Source of the DNA: Cyanobacteria bacterium M_surface_7_m2_040
Lineage (GTDB): Bacteria > Cyanobacteriota > Cyanobacteriia > PCC-6307 > Cyanobiaceae
Assembly (NCBI GenBank): GCA_016882555.1
Contig: VGPQ01000059.1
Location: forward strand, 1 to 7,582
Length of the DNA: 7,582 bases
Direction of reading: 5' to 3'
The translations under genes and the position numbers were made by a program. The notes beneath the pieces are model-generated. The model did no database searches and was not told the DNA's origin. It saw only the letters and a program-made list of their open reading frames with translations. Shown one piece after another: positions 6,356-7,582 of this stretch. Every line of letters starts with the position of its first letter. Position 1 is the first letter of the stretch.

Positions 6356-6375
6356 GAAAAAGGCTTTTGAAAAGC
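6356..6375 (-). terminator. Possible weak terminator between the cupin and helicase genes
   Basis: On the minus strand the cupin stop codon (TAA, 6376-6378) is followed at once by GCTTTTCAAAAGC (6375-6363), a 13-base palindrome able to form a 5-bp stem with a 3-nt loop, and then CTTTTTC. The T-run is suggestive, but the stem is very short and AT-rich. It might only attenuate read-through into the helicase gene. The rest of the 63-bp gap (6313-6375) shows no clear promoter. Confidence 0.2.
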
Positions 6376-6768
6376 TTAACACTCGCCCCCGCAGCGACCG
6401 AAATCATCGGCCAGCCGCTCGATGTCGTCTTCGCTGAGCCAGGCGCCGCGCTGCACTTCGACGATCACCAGGTCGGCGGTGGTGGCCCGGGCCCGGTGTA
6501 CGGCACCACAGGGCACCAGCAGGGTGGTGCCCGCCTGGGCCTCGATCACCCTGCCGTCACATTCCAGCTGCCCCTGGCCGCTCACCACCACCCAGTGCTC
6601 GAGGCGATGGCGATGGCGCTGCAGGCTGAGGCGCGCGCCGGCCTGGATGCAGAGGCGTTTGACCTTGTATCCCTCGCCGCTGCCAAGGTCTTCAAACCAA
6701 CCCCAGGGACGCTCCACGCGAACCGCGCCCGGAACCGAAGCCGCAGGGGGAGGGAAGGGGTCAGGCAT
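6376..6768 (-). CDS. Mannose-6-phosphate isomerase type II-like cupin protein
   Basis: This 130-aa protein is a single cupin domain matching the C-terminal isomerase domain of bifunctional mannose-1-phosphate guanylyltransferase/mannose-6-phosphate isomerase (ManC/AlgA type), but without the nucleotidyltransferase part. Cupin motif 1 (about 44-64) has His52, His54, Glu57 and Gly64. Motif 2 (about 80-91) has Gly80, Pro86, Gly88 and His91. These His and Glu residues would bind the metal. The RPWGWFEDL entry (20-28), GYKVKRLCIQAGARLSLQ (33-50) and EHWVVVSG (57-64) are hallmarks of the family. It may interconvert mannose-6-phosphate and fructose-6-phosphate for GDP-mannose and glycan synthesis; stand-alone cyanobacterial versions are often annotated this way without direct proof. 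The ATG at 6766-6768 lies 7 bp after the recD stop, so translational coupling is likely. A promoter inside recD is possible. Confidence 0.88.
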   Translation of the reverse strand: MPDPFPPPAASVPGAVRVERPWGWFEDLGSGEGYKVKRLCIQAGARLSLQRHRHRLEHWVVVSGQGQLECDGRVIEAQAGTTLLVPCGAVHRARATTADLVIVEVQRGAWLSEDDIERLADDFGRCGGEC

Positions 6769-6775
6769 GGCCAGG

Positions 6776-7381
6776 TCAGGTCAGGTCTGGGTGGTCAGCG
6801 GGCGTGATCAGCACGGCACGCTGCCGGGCCCGGGTGAGGCCCGTGTACAGCAGCCGTGGATCCCAGTGCCGCATCGGCGGCAGCAGCAGCAACACCTCGT
6901 TGTACTGGCTGCCCTGCGCCTTGTGAACCGTGAGCGCCAACGCCGGCTCGGCGGCGCCCAGCCGGGCCGGATGCAACAGCCGCGGGCCGCTCAGCAACAC
7001 CCAGCGCTCGCCGCCCCGCTGCACCAGCACGCCGATGTCGCCATTGGCCAGGCCCTGCTCGGGCCGGTTGAGCCGGTTCAGCACGGGCGTGCCCAGCGGC
7101 CAGCGCTGCAGCGGCAGCCCCTCGGTCTCTCCCAGCAGAGCGCGATGCAGGGCCTCAACACCCCAGCGGCCCTGGCGCACCGGGCTGAGCGCGATGCAGC
7201 GCTCCAGCTCCTGGAGCAGGGCCTGACAGGCCGGCCCATCGAGCGCATCGGGATCGGCGGGCCAGGGCAGGGCGGCGGCCAACTGGCTCAACACCCCAGC
7301 GGCCCTGGCGCACCGGGCTGAGCGCGATGCAGCGCTCCAGCTCCTGGAGCAGGGCCTGACAGGCCGGCCCATCGAGCGCAT
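6776..7381 (-). pseudogene. recD: recD, C-terminal fragment after frame-disrupting duplication
   Basis: This 201-codon frame carries the end of the RecD helicase, the alpha subunit of exodeoxyribonuclease V (RecBCD), which repairs double-strand breaks. Visible are GLANGDIGVLV (110-120), the helicase motif V region LTVHKAQGSQYNEVLLLLP (150-168) and motif VI LLYTGLTRAR (177-186). Walker A and the other ATPase motifs lie outside the window. The apparent ATG at 7379-7381 sits inside duplicated DNA. Residues 1-31 are copy B read in the wrong frame; true RecD sequence starts at SQLAAALPW (about residue 32). Expression as a separate product would need reinitiation in the repeat, and the fragment lacks the ATP-binding part, so it is unlikely to work alone. 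A +1 frameshift in the 7155-7381 overlap would join it to the upstream frame, adding about 44 residues. The motifs show no decay, so the break is recent or artefactual. Confidence 0.85.
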
Positions 7382-7423
7382 CGGGATCGGCGGGCCAGGG
7401 CAGGGCGGCGGCTAACTGGCTCA
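7154..7423. repeat. 133-bp direct tandem duplication inside recD
   Basis: Copy A is 7154-7290 and copy B is 7287-7423, so the period is 133 bp. The copies match over 137 positions except C7280 versus T7413. They share CTCA at the junction (7287-7290), and CTCA is also the first four bases of copy A and the last four of copy B. This is the pattern left by slippage or unequal exchange between two CTCA sites 133 bp apart. Since 133 is 3 x 44 + 1, the duplication shifts the frame by one base. Translated in their own frames, both copies give the same peptide, SQLAAALPW through GRWGVE, of about 45 residues. Confidence 0.95.
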
Positions 7424-7582
7424 GCGCCTGCTGCTGTCGTCGCAACCGGGCCAGCAACGGCGGCGGCAGGCGCGAGGGATCGCTGGGCCACCACTGCACA
7501 TTGGCGTCGCTGTCCAGGCGCTCCAGCTGGGCACGCAGCTGCTGCAACGGATCGAGCCCCGACGGCAACGGCGGCTGACGCA
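7155..7582 (-). pseudogene. recD: recD, upstream fragment (runs off window; ends in shifted frame)
   Basis: The frame is open from the window edge down to a TGA at 7155-7157. In-frame RecD sequence runs through PSGLDPLQQLRAQLERLD and LLARLRRQQQALSQLAAALPW to GRWGVE, the end of duplicated copy B. It then enters copy A one base out of frame and gives an Arg/Ala-rich run (PVGRRPALARRSRCARW) before stopping. The helicase motifs V and VI are therefore lost from this product. The apparent start at 7568 is an internal TTG codon; the real start is beyond the window. The visible part is the Gln/Leu/Arg-rich helical region between the N-terminal ATPase motifs and the C-terminal helicase domain. If both the duplication and the upstream part are as they seem, RecD would be truncated and probably inactive. 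Confidence 0.8.

Noticed and set aside
6134..6382. 82-codon minus-strand frame overlapping the helicase start
   Set aside because: It is out of frame with the helicase, with an Arg/Pro-rich shadow-like translation and no domain.
6422..7321. 299-codon plus-strand frame across the cupin gene and recD
   Set aside because: It is antisense to well-supported genes, with low-complexity Gln/Arg/Pro composition.

Overview
The window is a GC-rich stretch of bacterial chromosome that reads as picocyanobacterial, most likely a Cyanobium or freshwater-type Synechococcus. The argument rests on gene content: a short RRM RNA-binding protein with a glycine-rich tail (typical of cyanobacteria), a DeaD-type RNA helicase, a stand-alone mannose-phosphate-isomerase-type cupin, and densely packed genes that mostly lack clear Shine-Dalgarno sites. 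The genus is an inference. No tRNA, rRNA, insertion sequence, CRISPR array or phage gene was seen.

Layout. (1) Bases 1-212, plus strand: the C-terminal end of an MgtC/SapB-family membrane protein, cut by the window edge. (2) Bases 304-3078, minus strand: a two-gene unit of a 603-aa ABC half-transporter followed by a LytR-CpsA-Psr (LCP) protein. The pairing suggests an envelope or glycopolymer role. (3) Bases 3159-3485, plus strand: a 108-aa hypothetical protein divergent from the ABC gene, with a 14-bp perfect palindrome in the shared 80-bp promoter gap. (4) Bases 3486-3640: a strongly structured convergent spacer with several competing inverted repeats. (5) Bases 3641-4006, minus strand: the RRM protein. 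(6) Bases 4236-4451, plus strand: a small hypothetical ORF, with a terminator-like hairpin just past its stop. (7) Bases 4453-7582, minus strand: recD (C-terminal part), then the cupin gene, then the DEAD-box helicase gene, in transcription order.

The RRM protein and the helicase both act on RNA. Both families are linked to cold acclimation in cyanobacteria, so 3641-6312 looks like an RNA-metabolism neighbourhood, although an opposite-strand small ORF separates the two genes.

The clearest anomaly is in recD. A 133-bp tandem duplication (copies 7154-7290 and 7287-7423, sharing the 4-bp junction CTCA, one mismatch in 137) shifts the reading frame. RecD is therefore split into two overlapping ORFs. 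Removing one copy restores a continuous frame. This is either a real, potentially reversible disruption of RecD or an assembly artefact. I found no convincing new multi-gene system; the other points worth checking are the structured spacers and the two small hypothetical genes.
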